DNA of 64,000 nucleotides from Trueperella pyogenes (lineage in GTDB: Bacteria; Actinomycetota; Actinomycetes; Actinomycetales; Actinomycetaceae), in NCBI RefSeq assembly GCF_001070855.1, contig NZ_JVLH01000009.1, positions 248,001 to 312,000 on the forward strand, read 5' to 3'. The notes beneath the pieces are model-generated. The model saw nothing but the letters and a program-made list of their open reading frames with translations. It was not told where the DNA came from and ran no database searches. The position numbers and the translations under genes were made by a program. This document shows, piece after piece, positions 35,958 to 44,728 of the stretch; the first letter of the stretch is position 1, and every line of letters starts with the position of its first letter.

Positions 35958-36341
35958 TTAATCCTTCTTGGATGCTCCAGTCAGGCTTCCAAAAAGCGAA
36001 GAGACAACAGCGGTGATAATCGCGCCGATAATTGCCGCTCCAATCCCAGAGACAGAGAAAGGAAGACCCAAAGAGTGGGCAACTCCGCTTGCCACCATGA
36101 AACCGATGCCATTAGTCACCAGAGCAAAGAGTCCGAAAGTGAGGATGTACAGGGGGAAGGCAAGGATTGAAACCAGTGGGCGCACAATCGAATTCACAAT
36201 GGTGAAGACCAAGGCGATTAGGCCCAGCATGATGACTGTTTCAGTCAGGGTTGTGCCCTGTGCAATGACGATTCCAGGAACAATTTTGGCTGAGACCCAC
36301 AGTCCCAAGCCAGTTCCGATAAGACGCAGAATAAAGTTCAT
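35958..36341 (-). CDS. PF04020 (phage holin family 4-like) membrane protein
   Basis: 127 aa with four hydrophobic segments: 'LIGTGLGLWVSAKIVPGIVI', 'VIMLGLIALVFTIVNSIVRP', 'LYILTFGLFALVTNGIGFMV', 'AAIIGAIITAVVSSLFGSLT'. The family name is historical; most members are chromosomal membrane proteins of unknown role. The ATG at 36341 is chosen over one 5 codons upstream because a GATAAT box sits 7 nt before it. Confidence 0.8.
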   Translation of the reverse strand: MNFILRLIGTGLGLWVSAKIVPGIVIAQGTTLTETVIMLGLIALVFTIVNSIVRPLVSILAFPLYILTFGLFALVTNGIGFMVASGVAHSLGLPFSVSGIGAAIIGAIITAVVSSLFGSLTGASKKD

Positions 36342-36374
36342 GCGCTTAATTATCACTTATCGCTGAGCAAAGAA

Positions 36375-37172
36375 CTATGCGACGATCGCCATAACTGCGC
36401 TAAACATCAAAACGCAGGCCAGATATTCGCCGATCCCAATGACCGCGGGGCGAAGTTTGATCCGTGACGAATTTTGTAATGCGGGAACAATGATCGCTCG
36501 CGCAGAAAGCACAGTAAAAGCGATCAACGACCAGAGCGGAACCACGTGGGTCACAACGCCGACAAGGCCTGCCACGAGTGTCGCTAGGTGCCAGGCAATA
36601 CAGACGACGAACATCCGTGTGTCCCCGGCGCCTCGGATTAACGATCTGACGTAGAGAGTGGCACCCAGCATGTATGCCGCAATCGCCGCCGCCGCACACC
36701 AGAGTTTGAGTGGTGAATAGTCCTCAGCAATAACCCACACTGACAGCGGATAGGTGCATGAACTGGCCAAAACGCTGGCAATGTGTGAGGGGAGTGAGCG
36801 GCGGCGCTTTCTCCAGGCCTCGAATGTTGCAATTGCGCAGAAGATGGTTACGGGGATTAGGATTCGCGCGACAGGACGCGGGTGAAGAATGATGACTGGG
36901 ATCCCGCATACGGCCGCGATTGCTGCCCAGGTCGCCATCGCCGGTAGGTAGGTTTTGCGGCGTTGAGGTGCGGCGGCCATGTACAGGGTGAGTGCGTGAT
37001 AGCTGCAGTAGGCCGCTGTCCACGCGGCAAGTAAAAGGAACTGAATGGGCTGAGGTTTCAGGGTGCAGATTCCGACAGCGATGGGGAGGGCAGTCATTAC
37101 CCACGCGCCGTGCTCATTTGAGAGCCATCCTCGGCGAATAAGTGAGCGCATCCGTGATCCTCTTTGAGCCAT
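36375..37172 (-). CDS. YwiC-like family membrane protein
   Basis: 265 aa. After the basic start comes the family hallmark 'GWLSNEHGAWVM', then about eight membrane helices. YwiC-like proteins are common in actinobacteria and have no assigned reaction; the NEHG/AW motif recalls polyprenyl-transferase-like folds (inference). TACACT lies 7 nt before this ATG, supporting a leaderless message and this start over a frame reaching the BASS promoter. Confidence 0.75.
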   Translation of the reverse strand: MAQRGSRMRSLIRRGWLSNEHGAWVMTALPIAVGICTLKPQPIQFLLLAAWTAAYCSYHALTLYMAAAPQRRKTYLPAMATWAAIAAVCGIPVIILHPRPVARILIPVTIFCAIATFEAWRKRRRSLPSHIASVLASSCTYPLSVWVIAEDYSPLKLWCAAAAIAAYMLGATLYVRSLIRGAGDTRMFVVCIAWHLATLVAGLVGVVTHVVPLWSLIAFTVLSARAIIVPALQNSSRIKLRPAVIGIGEYLACVLMFSAVMAIVA

Positions 37173-37179
37173 GGGCAAC

Positions 37180-37185
37180 AGTGTA
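37180..37185 (-). promoter_or_regulatory. Leaderless-type -10 of the YwiC-like gene
   Basis: TACACT on the minus strand, 7 nt before the ATG. Confidence 0.5.
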
Positions 37186-37306
37186 GTGCCCCTATTCACT
37201 AAGGCAAACCTAAGAAAACCGCGAATTCTGTGCCGGCGCTCACCGACATCCCATTCACTGAGACGTACTTTTTCTGAAGTGGGGCAACAGCGCAATAGTT
37301 ATAGGT

Positions 37307-38299
37307 ATGTCAACAAACGATACACGCGAAGAACATGCTCCATCCTCGGTTGCTTCAAAGCCCGAGCTCTCTCAGGAAGACCGCTCTGCACGCATCGCGG
37401 TCACCGTATTCCCACTCATTATTATCGCAGCATTCGCTCTTGGTCTGATTTTCCCGACCCAGGCAGCAAAGCTCACCTCGGGTGTGAATATTGGCCTGGG
37501 CATCATCATGTTCGGCATGGGCCTGACCCTGACCCTTCCCGACTTTGCACTTGTCGTGAAGCGTCCCCTGCCCGTCATTGTCGGTGTTATCGCACAGTAT
37601 GTGATCATGCCAGGAGTTGCTTTCCTCCTGGCCAAGCTGCTTCACCTTGATCCGGCAATCGCAGCCGGCGTCATCCTGGTCGGGTGCGCCCCGGGTGGAA
37701 CCGCCTCGAATGTCATCTCTTACCTGGCAAAGGGCGACGTTGCGCTCTCGGTTACCATGACCTCGATCTCCACCCTTCTGGCACCCCTCATGACCCCCCT
37801 TCTCACCAAGTGGCTGGCCGGTCAGTACATGCCTGTTGATGCAAAGGCTATGGCTCTCGCGATCGTCCAGATCGTTCTGATCCCCGTCATCGCAGGCATC
37901 GTTGTCCGTATGCTTGCTGGCCGCTACGTTGAAAAGATCCTCCCGGCACTTCCCTGGATCTCTGTCCTTGGCATCTCCTACGTGCTGGCAGCAGTCGTTG
38001 GTAAGTCCGCCGACAAGATCATGGAATCCGCACTCATCGTCTTCGTCGTGGTCATCCTCCACAACCTGCTGGGCTACTTCTTCGGATACTTCGCAGGCCG
38101 TATCTCAGGCGGCGATTACCGTGCAGCTCGCACGACCGCAATTGAAGTTGGTATGCAGAACTCGGGTCTGGCAGCCGGCTTGGCAACGAAGTACTTCAGC
38201 CCCGAGGCGGCCCTTCCTGGCGCTGTCTTCTCGGTGTGGCACAACCTTTCCGGTGCACTATTGGCCATGTTCTTCCGCCGTTTCGGCAAGCAGGGCTGA
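37307..38299 (+). CDS. Bile acid:sodium symporter (BASS) family transporter
   Basis: 330 aa with about ten membrane helices. Family signatures: 'FGMGLTLTLPDF' in helix 2, 'GCAPGGTASNVISYLAKGDV' in the first discontinuous helix, and 'EVGMQNSGLAAGLATKYFS' in the second. BASS proteins take up organic anions (pantoate, 2-oxo acids, steroids) with Na+. The substrate cannot be told. No ribosome site is clear; an AT-rich 'AATAGTTATAGGT' precedes the ATG. Confidence 0.9.
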   Translation: MSTNDTREEHAPSSVASKPELSQEDRSARIAVTVFPLIIIAAFALGLIFPTQAAKLTSGVNIGLGIIMFGMGLTLTLPDFALVVKRPLPVIVGVIAQYVIMPGVAFLLAKLLHLDPAIAAGVILVGCAPGGTASNVISYLAKGDVALSVTMTSISTLLAPLMTPLLTKWLAGQYMPVDAKAMALAIVQIVLIPVIAGIVVRMLAGRYVEKILPALPWISVLGISYVLAAVVGKSADKIMESALIVFVVVILHNLLGYFFGYFAGRISGGDYRAARTTAIEVGMQNSGLAAGLATKYFSPEAALPGAVFSVWHNLSGALLAMFFRRFGKQG

Positions 38300-38372
38300 A
38301 CGAGCGCTGAGGAAGTACCCGCCAGCATCACAGTTCTACTTTCGCGTCGGAATGGTACCGGCCTGAAACTTG

Positions 38373-38411
38373 TGGGGCGACGCAGCGAAGATCGCATGCG
38401 TCGCCCCATTT
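38373..38411 (+). terminator. Terminator of the BASS transporter gene
   Basis: 12-bp perfect stem TGGGGCGACGCA/TGCGTCGCCCCA with a 12-nt loop, followed by TTTG. Confidence 0.8.
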
Positions 38412-38494
38412 GTATGTCTGGCACGCTGCAGTCGGGCTTTTACACCCACCATAATTTTCGGATGCCCAGCAGTGCCGGAACACCTAAGACGCTC

Positions 38495-39691
38495 CTAGTT
38501 GTGGTTCCCCGAACGAGGTGTGTGCGCACCTTCCGAAAATGCCTCGATAGTCACCCGAGGATCAAGCGGACGGCCGGCGCGAGTTTCGGCGCGCAGGTGC
38601 GAAACGACGGCCTCGAGACTGCCGCAGGCATCGGCAACCGCCTTCTGACGCTGATAACCCACACCAATGCTGCGCATCGTTGAAATGAAATCCAACTCTT
38701 CTGCGCAATCAAGGTCCTCAGCAACAGGGCGCAGTTTTTCAATCATTTCATCCAGCAGTTCGTCGATGTGACGCTCATTGCCGTGAATGTCTTCAATCAA
38801 AATCGCGTCCATCCCGTAACGCGCCGCACGCCACTTGTTTTCAGCCAAGAACCACGGCGAGATGGTTGGAAGTTCTTCGCCTCGATCAAGAGCTCGTGAA
38901 CCGTATTCAACCAAGCAGTGAATAAGTGCGGCGATCGCTCCAATCTCTGCCGCGTTGCTGGAAGAATCGCAGACGCGCACTTCCAGTGTGCCAAGCCTGG
39001 GCGAGGGCCGAATATCCCAACGGATCTCATCGAAATTCGAAATGATGCCGGTGTGCATCATGTCGCGAGTGTAGTGTTCCAATTCCTCCCAGCGGGTAAA
39101 CAGCTGAGGGACACCCGCAGTGGGAAGCTGCTGGAAAACCATCGCGCGATTGTCGCAGTAGCCCGTGTCCGTTCCCGCCCAATAGGGTGACGAGGCCGTC
39201 AGCGCTTGGATTCGCCCGAGCTGAGTGGAGAGGAAGGCAAGAAGAGGGAGGACCTTAGCGCGCTCCTCAATCCCGACGTGAACATGCGTGCCAAAAATCA
39301 GCATTTGGCGACCCCAGAACTGGGTGCGATTGACTAATTCGGCATAGCGTTTTGAGTCTGAAACTCGCTGATGAGCAGGGTTGGCAAATGGGTGAGAGCC
39401 AGCGCTTGTGAGGTCGACGCGAAGTGCCGATGTGATCGGCTCAAGCATCTCTAGGCCCTCATTGAGATCGGCAATGGCATCGCGGACACGAGTCTGTTTG
39501 CGAGAAACTAACTCCACTGTATTGCGCAGCATTTCACCGTGAACAAGCGTATTTCCCGGATATTGCGCGCAGACTTGAGTGATGATTGCCTGTGCGCATT
39601 GACGGAGGTCTTCAGAGTCGATATCGATGAGCTGGAGTTCCCACTCAACACCGAGTGTTGAACGTTCAGATTGTGCGAACGAGATGGCCAT
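38495..39691 (-). CDS. GCS2-family carboxylate-amine ligase (YbdK-like)
   Basis: 398 aa. 'TLGVEWELQLID' supplies the metal-binding Glu residues, then 'VHGEMLRNTVELVS', 'IFGTHVHVGIE' and 'GTLEVRVCDSS'. The GCS2 family makes gamma-glutamyl amides (glutamate plus an amine or cysteine, ATP-dependent). The true acceptor is unknown; YbdK has only weak glutamate-cysteine ligase activity. GGGGGAG 3 nt before the ATG. It follows an amidotransferase gene by 12 nt, so the two form an operon. Confidence 0.85.
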   Translation of the reverse strand: MAISFAQSERSTLGVEWELQLIDIDSEDLRQCAQAIITQVCAQYPGNTLVHGEMLRNTVELVSRKQTRVRDAIADLNEGLEMLEPITSALRVDLTSAGSHPFANPAHQRVSDSKRYAELVNRTQFWGRQMLIFGTHVHVGIEERAKVLPLLAFLSTQLGRIQALTASSPYWAGTDTGYCDNRAMVFQQLPTAGVPQLFTRWEELEHYTRDMMHTGIISNFDEIRWDIRPSPRLGTLEVRVCDSSSNAAEIGAIAALIHCLVEYGSRALDRGEELPTISPWFLAENKWRAARYGMDAILIEDIHGNERHIDELLDEMIEKLRPVAEDLDCAEELDFISTMRSIGVGYQRQKAVADACGSLEAVVSHLRAETRAGRPLDPRVTIEAFSEGAHTPRSGNHN

Positions 39692-39703
39692 AGCTCCCCC
39701 TGC

Positions 39704-40471
39704 TCAGGCTTGTTGGTAGCGGTGGATAAAGGATGCCAATAGGTCGTGGGCGGGTTGAGTATTCGCAGCGTCGCAGCGCGCAACTACCGCGGGTTTCTCT
39801 TCTGCAGGATAGTAGGTGTCACCATAGGTCTCAATGCGTAGATGCATCCCTTCTCGCGTAATTTCCGGGTGAAATTGTGTGCCATAGATGTTCTTTCCCC
39901 AGCGGAGGATCTGGACGTGGCAGCGAGTTCCGGTCGCCAGAAGTTCGGCTCCCTGTGGAATAGATCCAATTGCATCGGCGTGGCCGGTGTAGGCGTGGAA
40001 TTTTGGTGGAAGCGTGCCGGTCAGGGGGTCGGCAAGTCCGGCCTCGGTTAAAGAAATTTCGGGGGCCTGGAGATCCTCAGAGAAGCCCTCAACGATGGGT
40101 GCTCCCGAGGTTCGAGCCAGGGATTGCAAGCCAAAACAGATGCCGAAAGTCGGGAAATCGCGCTCCAGAAGGATGGATGTTAAGGCATCGATTCGTTCTT
40201 CAACGCGTAGGTGCTCGGGAGTCTTTTGCTCATGCGGGTGCTCGAAACCGAAAGGAGAGCCGGTAATGATGACACCCGAATACTGGTCTAAGTCGATATC
40301 GCTGGCCGGGTGCGGTGAAGCGGCATCAACTAATGGAAGTGGGTGAAGATCGCTGTCACTGAGCTGACCGATTGCCTTCATCGACGCCAGTTCGTCTCGC
40401 GCAAGAATGCCGTCTGGTCGGCACACGGCCACCAGGAAGGGTCGAGAATGAGCGGGTCGAGAAGCGTTCAT
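39704..40471 (-). CDS. Class I glutamine amidotransferase-like protein
   Basis: 255 aa. Nucleophile Cys in 'TFGICFGLQSLAR', His/Glu pair in 'IYGTQFHPEITREG', and the oxyanion segment 'GVIITGSPFGFEHPHEQ'. This is the stand-alone GATase/gamma-glutamyl-hydrolase type that acts on free glutamine or gamma-glutamyl compounds. The neighbouring ligase suggests the pair makes and breaks one gamma-glutamyl compound. TAGCGT lies 6 nt before the ATG. Confidence 0.87.
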   Translation of the reverse strand: MNASRPAHSRPFLVAVCRPDGILARDELASMKAIGQLSDSDLHPLPLVDAASPHPASDIDLDQYSGVIITGSPFGFEHPHEQKTPEHLRVEERIDALTSILLERDFPTFGICFGLQSLARTSGAPIVEGFSEDLQAPEISLTEAGLADPLTGTLPPKFHAYTGHADAIGSIPQGAELLATGTRCHVQILRWGKNIYGTQFHPEITREGMHLRIETYGDTYYPAEEKPAVVARCDAANTQPAHDLLASFIHRYQQA

Positions 40472-40477
40472 AACGTC

Positions 40478-40483
40478 ACGCTA
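40478..40483 (-). promoter_or_regulatory. Leaderless-type -10 of the amidotransferase-ligase operon
   Basis: TAGCGT, then GACGTT, then ATG on the minus strand. Confidence 0.5.
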
Positions 40484-40542
40484 TCAGCCGTATCAAACTG
40501 ATGCGCGCGACGATGCGGAAGATGGGATTGTGTAACGGGTAG

Positions 40543-40574
40543 AAAAAACCCGCAGCACCAAACGATGCTGCGGG
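40543..40574 (-). terminator. Intrinsic terminator of tRNA-Pro
   Basis: On the minus strand a 9-bp stem CCCGCAGCA/TGCTGCGGG with an 8-nt loop is followed by six T. Confidence 0.93.
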
Positions 40575-40581
40575 AATCACG

Positions 40582-40655
<74 letters not shown>

Positions 40656-40736
40656 TGACCGTTTGAGTATAGCCGTCCAAAGCCGGTGCGCAAAATTTTG
40701 TACGCCAAGGTCTGGGGTATTGTCCGTTTCCAGTGT

Positions 40737-41717
40737 TCAGTCGTGAATTGTCAAGATCGAGGCCTCGGGGCGGGTGGCGATACGCACTCGAGCGTAAGGG
40801 GATGTACCCAAGCCCGCGGAAACGTGCAGCCATGCATTCTCGCTGGCACTGGTCTCCCATACGTGCAATCCCTTGCCAAACTCGCGGGGAAGATCGCAAT
40901 TGGTTACCAGGGAGGTCACACCAGGGAGCCCAATCTGACCACCGTGAGTGTGGCCTGCAAGGATCACTTCTGCACCCAAGTGGGTCATTGAGTCGAGCAC
41001 GCGCGTGTAGGGTGCGTGGGTCACACCCATGCGAATAGCTCCAGAGGATAGCCAACTTTGCGATAGCCCAGTGATGGAGTCACGGTTAATGTGCGGATCA
41101 TCGACACCCAGCAGAGCAAGAGGAGCAGGTGCGTAGCTGAACTCGTCGACGTCGGTCGTGGTCTCAGTCTGGTAAGGCTCCACAAGTGCCGAAGAATTCG
41201 ACAAATCCGCCCAGCCCATCGCGCGCAGGTGTGCGGCAAGTTCGGTCCACGGCAGGTCCACCGCGCGCTCGATCTTTCCTGATTCGCGAGGCCGAAGGTA
41301 GCGAGTCCAGCTCTTGGGCTTTGGCGAGTAGTAGTCGTTTGAACCGAAAACGAAGGCTCCGGGGAAATCGGCGAAAATTTCGTGAGCTTGGATCACCATT
41401 TCCAGTGCATCGGGACTACCGAAGTTATCTCCGGTAGAGATCACGTAGTCGAATTGCTCGGTATCGCGAATCTCTTGCAGGAAATCGAGAAGAAATTCTT
41501 GGCCTGCGAAAAGGTGCAGATCGGAGAAATGAAGGACCTTCGCCATTCGGTGATGACTGCGCAGCATGGGCGTTGACAGTGTCGAAAGCGGGACGTCGTA
41601 GTGGCGAAGGACAGGTCGACGCCGCTCGACACTTCCCCAGGCAAGAGCCGCGGTACCACCCAGAGCAAGGGCGGCTGCGCCGCGGAATGCGTGCTTGACG
41701 AGTCGATGTGAAGTCAT
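40737..41717 (-). CDS. Calcineurin-like metallophosphoesterase, membrane-anchored
   Basis: 326 aa. A basic start and hydrophobic 'GAAALALGGTAALAWG' suggest one N-terminal anchor. Metal ligands: 'LHFSDLHL', 'VISTGDNFG', 'VFGSNDYYS' (where the family has GN(H/D)), 'VTHAPY' and 'LAGHTHGGQIGLP'. This is the YaeI/Rv3683-type family; the substrate may be a phospholipid or nucleotide. It follows the PBP gene directly (3 nt gap), the same order as Rv3682-Rv3683 in Mycobacterium. Confidence 0.9.
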   Translation of the reverse strand: MTSHRLVKHAFRGAAALALGGTAALAWGSVERRRPVLRHYDVPLSTLSTPMLRSHHRMAKVLHFSDLHLFAGQEFLLDFLQEIRDTEQFDYVISTGDNFGSPDALEMVIQAHEIFADFPGAFVFGSNDYYSPKPKSWTRYLRPRESGKIERAVDLPWTELAAHLRAMGWADLSNSSALVEPYQTETTTDVDEFSYAPAPLALLGVDDPHINRDSITGLSQSWLSSGAIRMGVTHAPYTRVLDSMTHLGAEVILAGHTHGGQIGLPGVTSLVTNCDLPREFGKGLHVWETSASENAWLHVSAGLGTSPYARVRIATRPEASILTIHD

Positions 41718-41720
41718 TTC

Positions 41721-43898
41721 TTACTCATCCCCATCGTCATCATCATCGTTGTCTCCGGGTTGTTGCTGGCCCTGCGGATTTTGTTGCGGGGCAGGAGCTG
41801 CACTGGGAGTAGGAGCTTGAGTTTGGCGAGGTGCGGCCTGAGGGGTTCCGATATTCGCATTGGGCATGGGCTGGTTGGGTGTCCCCTCCAGAGCTGTGCT
41901 CATATATGGCGCCCAAATGTTTTGACCAACGAAGGTTTCACCGAAGATTTGCGAGTAGTAGCGTCCGTTAATGCGAACGTTTTGAACCGGGGTCGTCGAG
42001 GCGTTGCCGTGACCAACCCACGTCGCGGTGGTGAGCTCGGCGGTCGATCCGGTCAGCCACGTGTTTGCTGAGTCGTCGGTTGTACCAGACTTAGCGGCGA
42101 ATTGGCGACCGCCCGACAAGCGCGTAGCCGTGTAGTACTGGCTTGCCGACTTCGTCAGGGTTGTTGCGACCTTTTGGGCGATCTGCGAATCGATGACCTG
42201 CTTGCAGTTCGCAGAACCTTCCTTAAGAACGTTCTCTTGACGGTCGGTGACCTTCGCGATCGAGTAGGGTTGGCACATCTTGCCGTCGTTGACGAAGGTA
42301 GCGAAAGCGCGTGCCATGTTCAGCGGTGAAGCAGAACTGGAGCCCAAGATGTTACCGGGCACAGCCAAGATTGGTTCGCCGTTTCCGTCATCAATGCCCA
42401 TATCGGCCGCGACTTGGAAGATATTGCAGAAGTTGAGCTTGGACGCCATGTTGACGAAGGAGTGGTTCACCGAAATACCGGTTGCGCCGATGACATTGAA
42501 AGCACCGTCTTTGCCCGCCAAGTCGACAACGTGCCAGCTTTCAGTGTGGACGGGCTCGCCATCACACTTGAAGGAGCCATTGGGGAAGTTCGTTCGCCCA
42601 TCGATGGTTTCATAGCCCGAGCGACCTTCCTTATACCATTCGGCCAAGACAAAGACCTTGAAGGTTGATCCGACCTGGAATGAACCATCAGCCGAATAGT
42701 TCGACATCGTTTCGTCTTCACCCACGCCGTAGACAGTATTTTGGGCCATGGCGACAACTTCGCCTGTCTGGGGGACCAGAGAGACCAAGGCATCGTCCAA
42801 ACCAGAAGCATCGTTGGGTGGAATGGTCTTCGTTAAGGCTTCATAGGCGGCATGCTGCTTCTTCGGATCAAGAGTCGTACGGATGGTCAGGCCACCGGTC
42901 TTAAGAAGACGCTCACGCTCAATAGAGGTCTTACCGAATGCGCTATCGGCAAGGAACTGGCGTACTGCATAGGAACAGAAGTAGGCATTTTCATCGCCAG
43001 CACCCGAACAACCCTCTCGAATCTGAGTGGGGTGAAGCATGTCGCTCACGTTCACGGCCTTTGCTTCGGCTTCTTCGGCCTCGGTAATGACGCCCTGGTC
43101 AGCCATGACGGAAAGGACGGTATTACGGCGCTCCTGCGCGGCCTCGGGGTGCTGAAGAGGGTTGTACTGAACGGGGGACTGGACGAGGCCGGCTAGGAGT
43201 GCGGCTTCGCCGATCGTCAGTTCGTTGGCGGACTTGGAGAAGTAGAGCCGAGAGGCAGCCTCAACGCCATAAGTGATGGGACCGAAAGGCGCGATATTCA
43301 AGTAGCCAGTGAGGATCTGGTCCTTATCCATTTGCTTTTCAACAGCAAGCGCGTACTTGATTTCGCGAAGCTTACGTTCGGTGGTTTGCTCGGTTGCGGC
43401 TTCGACCTGGTCAGCATCGCCTTCCATGTAGCCCTTTTCGGCCAATGCGTTACGAACGTATTGCTGGGTAATGGTCGATGCGCCCTGTTTCCCGCCGTCA
43501 TCGCCGAGGTTGTTGACCATTGCGCGGGCAATGCCCGTGGGGTCGACTCCGTGGTGTTCAAAGAAGCGTCGGTCTTCGATGGCGACGATTGCCTTCTTCA
43601 TGATGGGCGCGATTTTGTCCGAGGGGATGACAATGCGCTGCTTATCGTAGAAACGGGCAATCACTTGGCCGTTCGTATCGAGCATGGTGGACTCGGTTGC
43701 GGGAGAGACAACTTGGATGTCGGTGGGGATCTCGTCGAAGATCTCCATCCCCGCTTTCGCCGTGATTGCACCGGTTCCGACGGCTGGCACTAAGACACCA
43801 GCGCTGACCACACCAACCAGTGTTGATGCCGCCAAGAATGACAGCAAGAGCGCCACCAGCTGTGCGGGTCGAACAAAGCGTGTATGCGACTGAGCCAT
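41721..43898 (-). CDS. Class A penicillin-binding protein (PonA2-type)
   Basis: 725 aa. N-terminal membrane anchor (about 12-38). Glycosyltransferase domain GT51 with catalytic Glu108 in 'VAIEDRRFFEHHGVDP' and 'GASTITQQYVRN'. Transpeptidase motifs: SxxK 'STFK' (411-414), 'SVN' (476-478) and 'KSGT' (603-606). The Gln/Pro-rich tail ends in an Asp run. It polymerises and cross-links peptidoglycan outside the membrane. It is shorter than PonA2 of mycobacteria and has no obvious PASTA domain. TATCCT 6 nt before the ATG. Confidence 0.93.
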   Translation of the reverse strand: MAQSHTRFVRPAQLVALLLSFLAASTLVGVVSAGVLVPAVGTGAITAKAGMEIFDEIPTDIQVVSPATESTMLDTNGQVIARFYDKQRIVIPSDKIAPIMKKAIVAIEDRRFFEHHGVDPTGIARAMVNNLGDDGGKQGASTITQQYVRNALAEKGYMEGDADQVEAATEQTTERKLREIKYALAVEKQMDKDQILTGYLNIAPFGPITYGVEAASRLYFSKSANELTIGEAALLAGLVQSPVQYNPLQHPEAAQERRNTVLSVMADQGVITEAEEAEAKAVNVSDMLHPTQIREGCSGAGDENAYFCSYAVRQFLADSAFGKTSIERERLLKTGGLTIRTTLDPKKQHAAYEALTKTIPPNDASGLDDALVSLVPQTGEVVAMAQNTVYGVGEDETMSNYSADGSFQVGSTFKVFVLAEWYKEGRSGYETIDGRTNFPNGSFKCDGEPVHTESWHVVDLAGKDGAFNVIGATGISVNHSFVNMASKLNFCNIFQVAADMGIDDGNGEPILAVPGNILGSSSASPLNMARAFATFVNDGKMCQPYSIAKVTDRQENVLKEGSANCKQVIDSQIAQKVATTLTKSASQYYTATRLSGGRQFAAKSGTTDDSANTWLTGSTAELTTATWVGHGNASTTPVQNVRINGRYYSQIFGETFVGQNIWAPYMSTALEGTPNQPMPNANIGTPQAAPRQTQAPTPSAAPAPQQNPQGQQQPGDNDDDDDGDE

Positions 43899-43904
43899 AG
43901 GTAC

Positions 43905-43910
43905 AGGATA
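43905..43910 (-). promoter_or_regulatory. Leaderless-type -10 of the PBP gene
   Basis: TATCCT, then GTACCT, then ATG on the minus strand. Confidence 0.55.
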
Positions 43911-44075
43911 CGTGTAGAGGCCTCGGAAAGTGAGAGGAAGAGGTGGATTAGGTCAACGTTCGGTCTCTTTGCCACATTATGGACCAAAGCCGTCCTAATT
44001 TCCCTTATGAAAATTTCATGTGTACTCTCTGAGGAAGAGGTCAATGTTGACCACATGGAGAGGGTGGAGTTTCAC

Positions 44076-44456
44076 ATGATTGATAACCACGATTGGGTTG
44101 AGTATGCCCTGTGTGCCGAAGATGAACCCGACTCCCTGTTTGTGCAGGGCGCAGCTCAGCGTCAAGTTCGTATGCGCTGCATGGAATGCCCCGTGCGCCT
44201 CGAATGCCTTGCAGATGCCTTGCAATCACAGATGTCCTACGGGGTGTGGGGAGGTCTTACCGAACGCGAACGCCGTGTGATTTTGCGCGTTTATCCAGAG
44301 AAGACTGACTGGAGTGAGTGGCTCATGCACTCTCGAGATCCTCTGGCGGTTGAGTTGCGCAAACCGCGAGTTCCCCAAAGCTTGTCGATGAAACATCTTC
44401 GTACAAACGCCAAGGCATTACGTGAGGCATCACTTTCTGTTGCTGCACGTGGCTAA
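44076..44456 (+). CDS. WhiB-family iron-sulfur transcription regulator (WhiB4-like position)
   Basis: 126 aa. Four cluster-binding cysteines C13, C35, C38 and C44 ('MRCMECPVRLEC'), then the turn 'GVWGGLTERERR' (56-67). The C-terminal half is Arg/Lys-rich for DNA binding. WhiB proteins carry a [4Fe-4S] cluster that senses O2/NO and pair with sigma-A. GGTGGAG 6 nt upstream decides this ATG. Divergent from the PBP gene exactly as whiB4 is from ponA2 in Mycobacterium. Confidence 0.92.
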   Translation: MIDNHDWVEYALCAEDEPDSLFVQGAAQRQVRMRCMECPVRLECLADALQSQMSYGVWGGLTERERRVILRVYPEKTDWSEWLMHSRDPLAVELRKPRVPQSLSMKHLRTNAKALREASLSVAARG

Positions 44457-44471
44457 TTGCCGTGAGTGCCG

Positions 44472-44477
44472 TAGGAT
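44472..44477 (+). promoter_or_regulatory. Leaderless-type -10 of the DUF4177 gene
   Basis: TAGGAT, then GGCGCT, then ATG. Confidence 0.55.
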
Positions 44478-44483
44478 GGCGCT

Positions 44484-44645
44484 ATGACTACATGGGAATA
44501 TGCAACAATTCCGCTTTTGACCCACGCAACGAAGGCAATCCTCGATCAGTGGGGAGCCGATGGCTGGGAGCTCGTCCAAGTTGTTCCAGGACCGACTGGT
44601 TCAGATAGCTTGGTCGCATATCTGAAGCGTCCGAAGCAAGACTGA
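44484..44645 (+). CDS. DUF4177 small protein
   Basis: 53 aa: 'TTWEYATIPLLTHATKAILD' then 'QWGADGWELVQVVPGP' and 'LVAYLKRPK', the DUF4177 pattern of a strand, a helix and two strands. Cytoplasmic, function unknown. No ribosome site; the TAGGAT box 6 nt upstream implies a leaderless message. Followed by a strong terminator. Confidence 0.8.
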   Translation: MTTWEYATIPLLTHATKAILDQWGADGWELVQVVPGPTGSDSLVAYLKRPKQD

Positions 44646-44675
44646 TACTGCGGACAATTCTTCGCAATAAACTAT

Positions 44676-44710
44676 CGGGGCCGAGCAGGTTTATCACCTG
44701 CTCGGCCCCG
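44676..44710. terminator. Bidirectional terminator between DUF4177 and crp
   Basis: Perfect 15-bp stem (44676-44690 and 44696-44710) with a 5-nt loop TTATC between convergent genes. Confidence 0.85.
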
Positions 44711-44728
44711 AAGGCATTGGGCTAAAGA

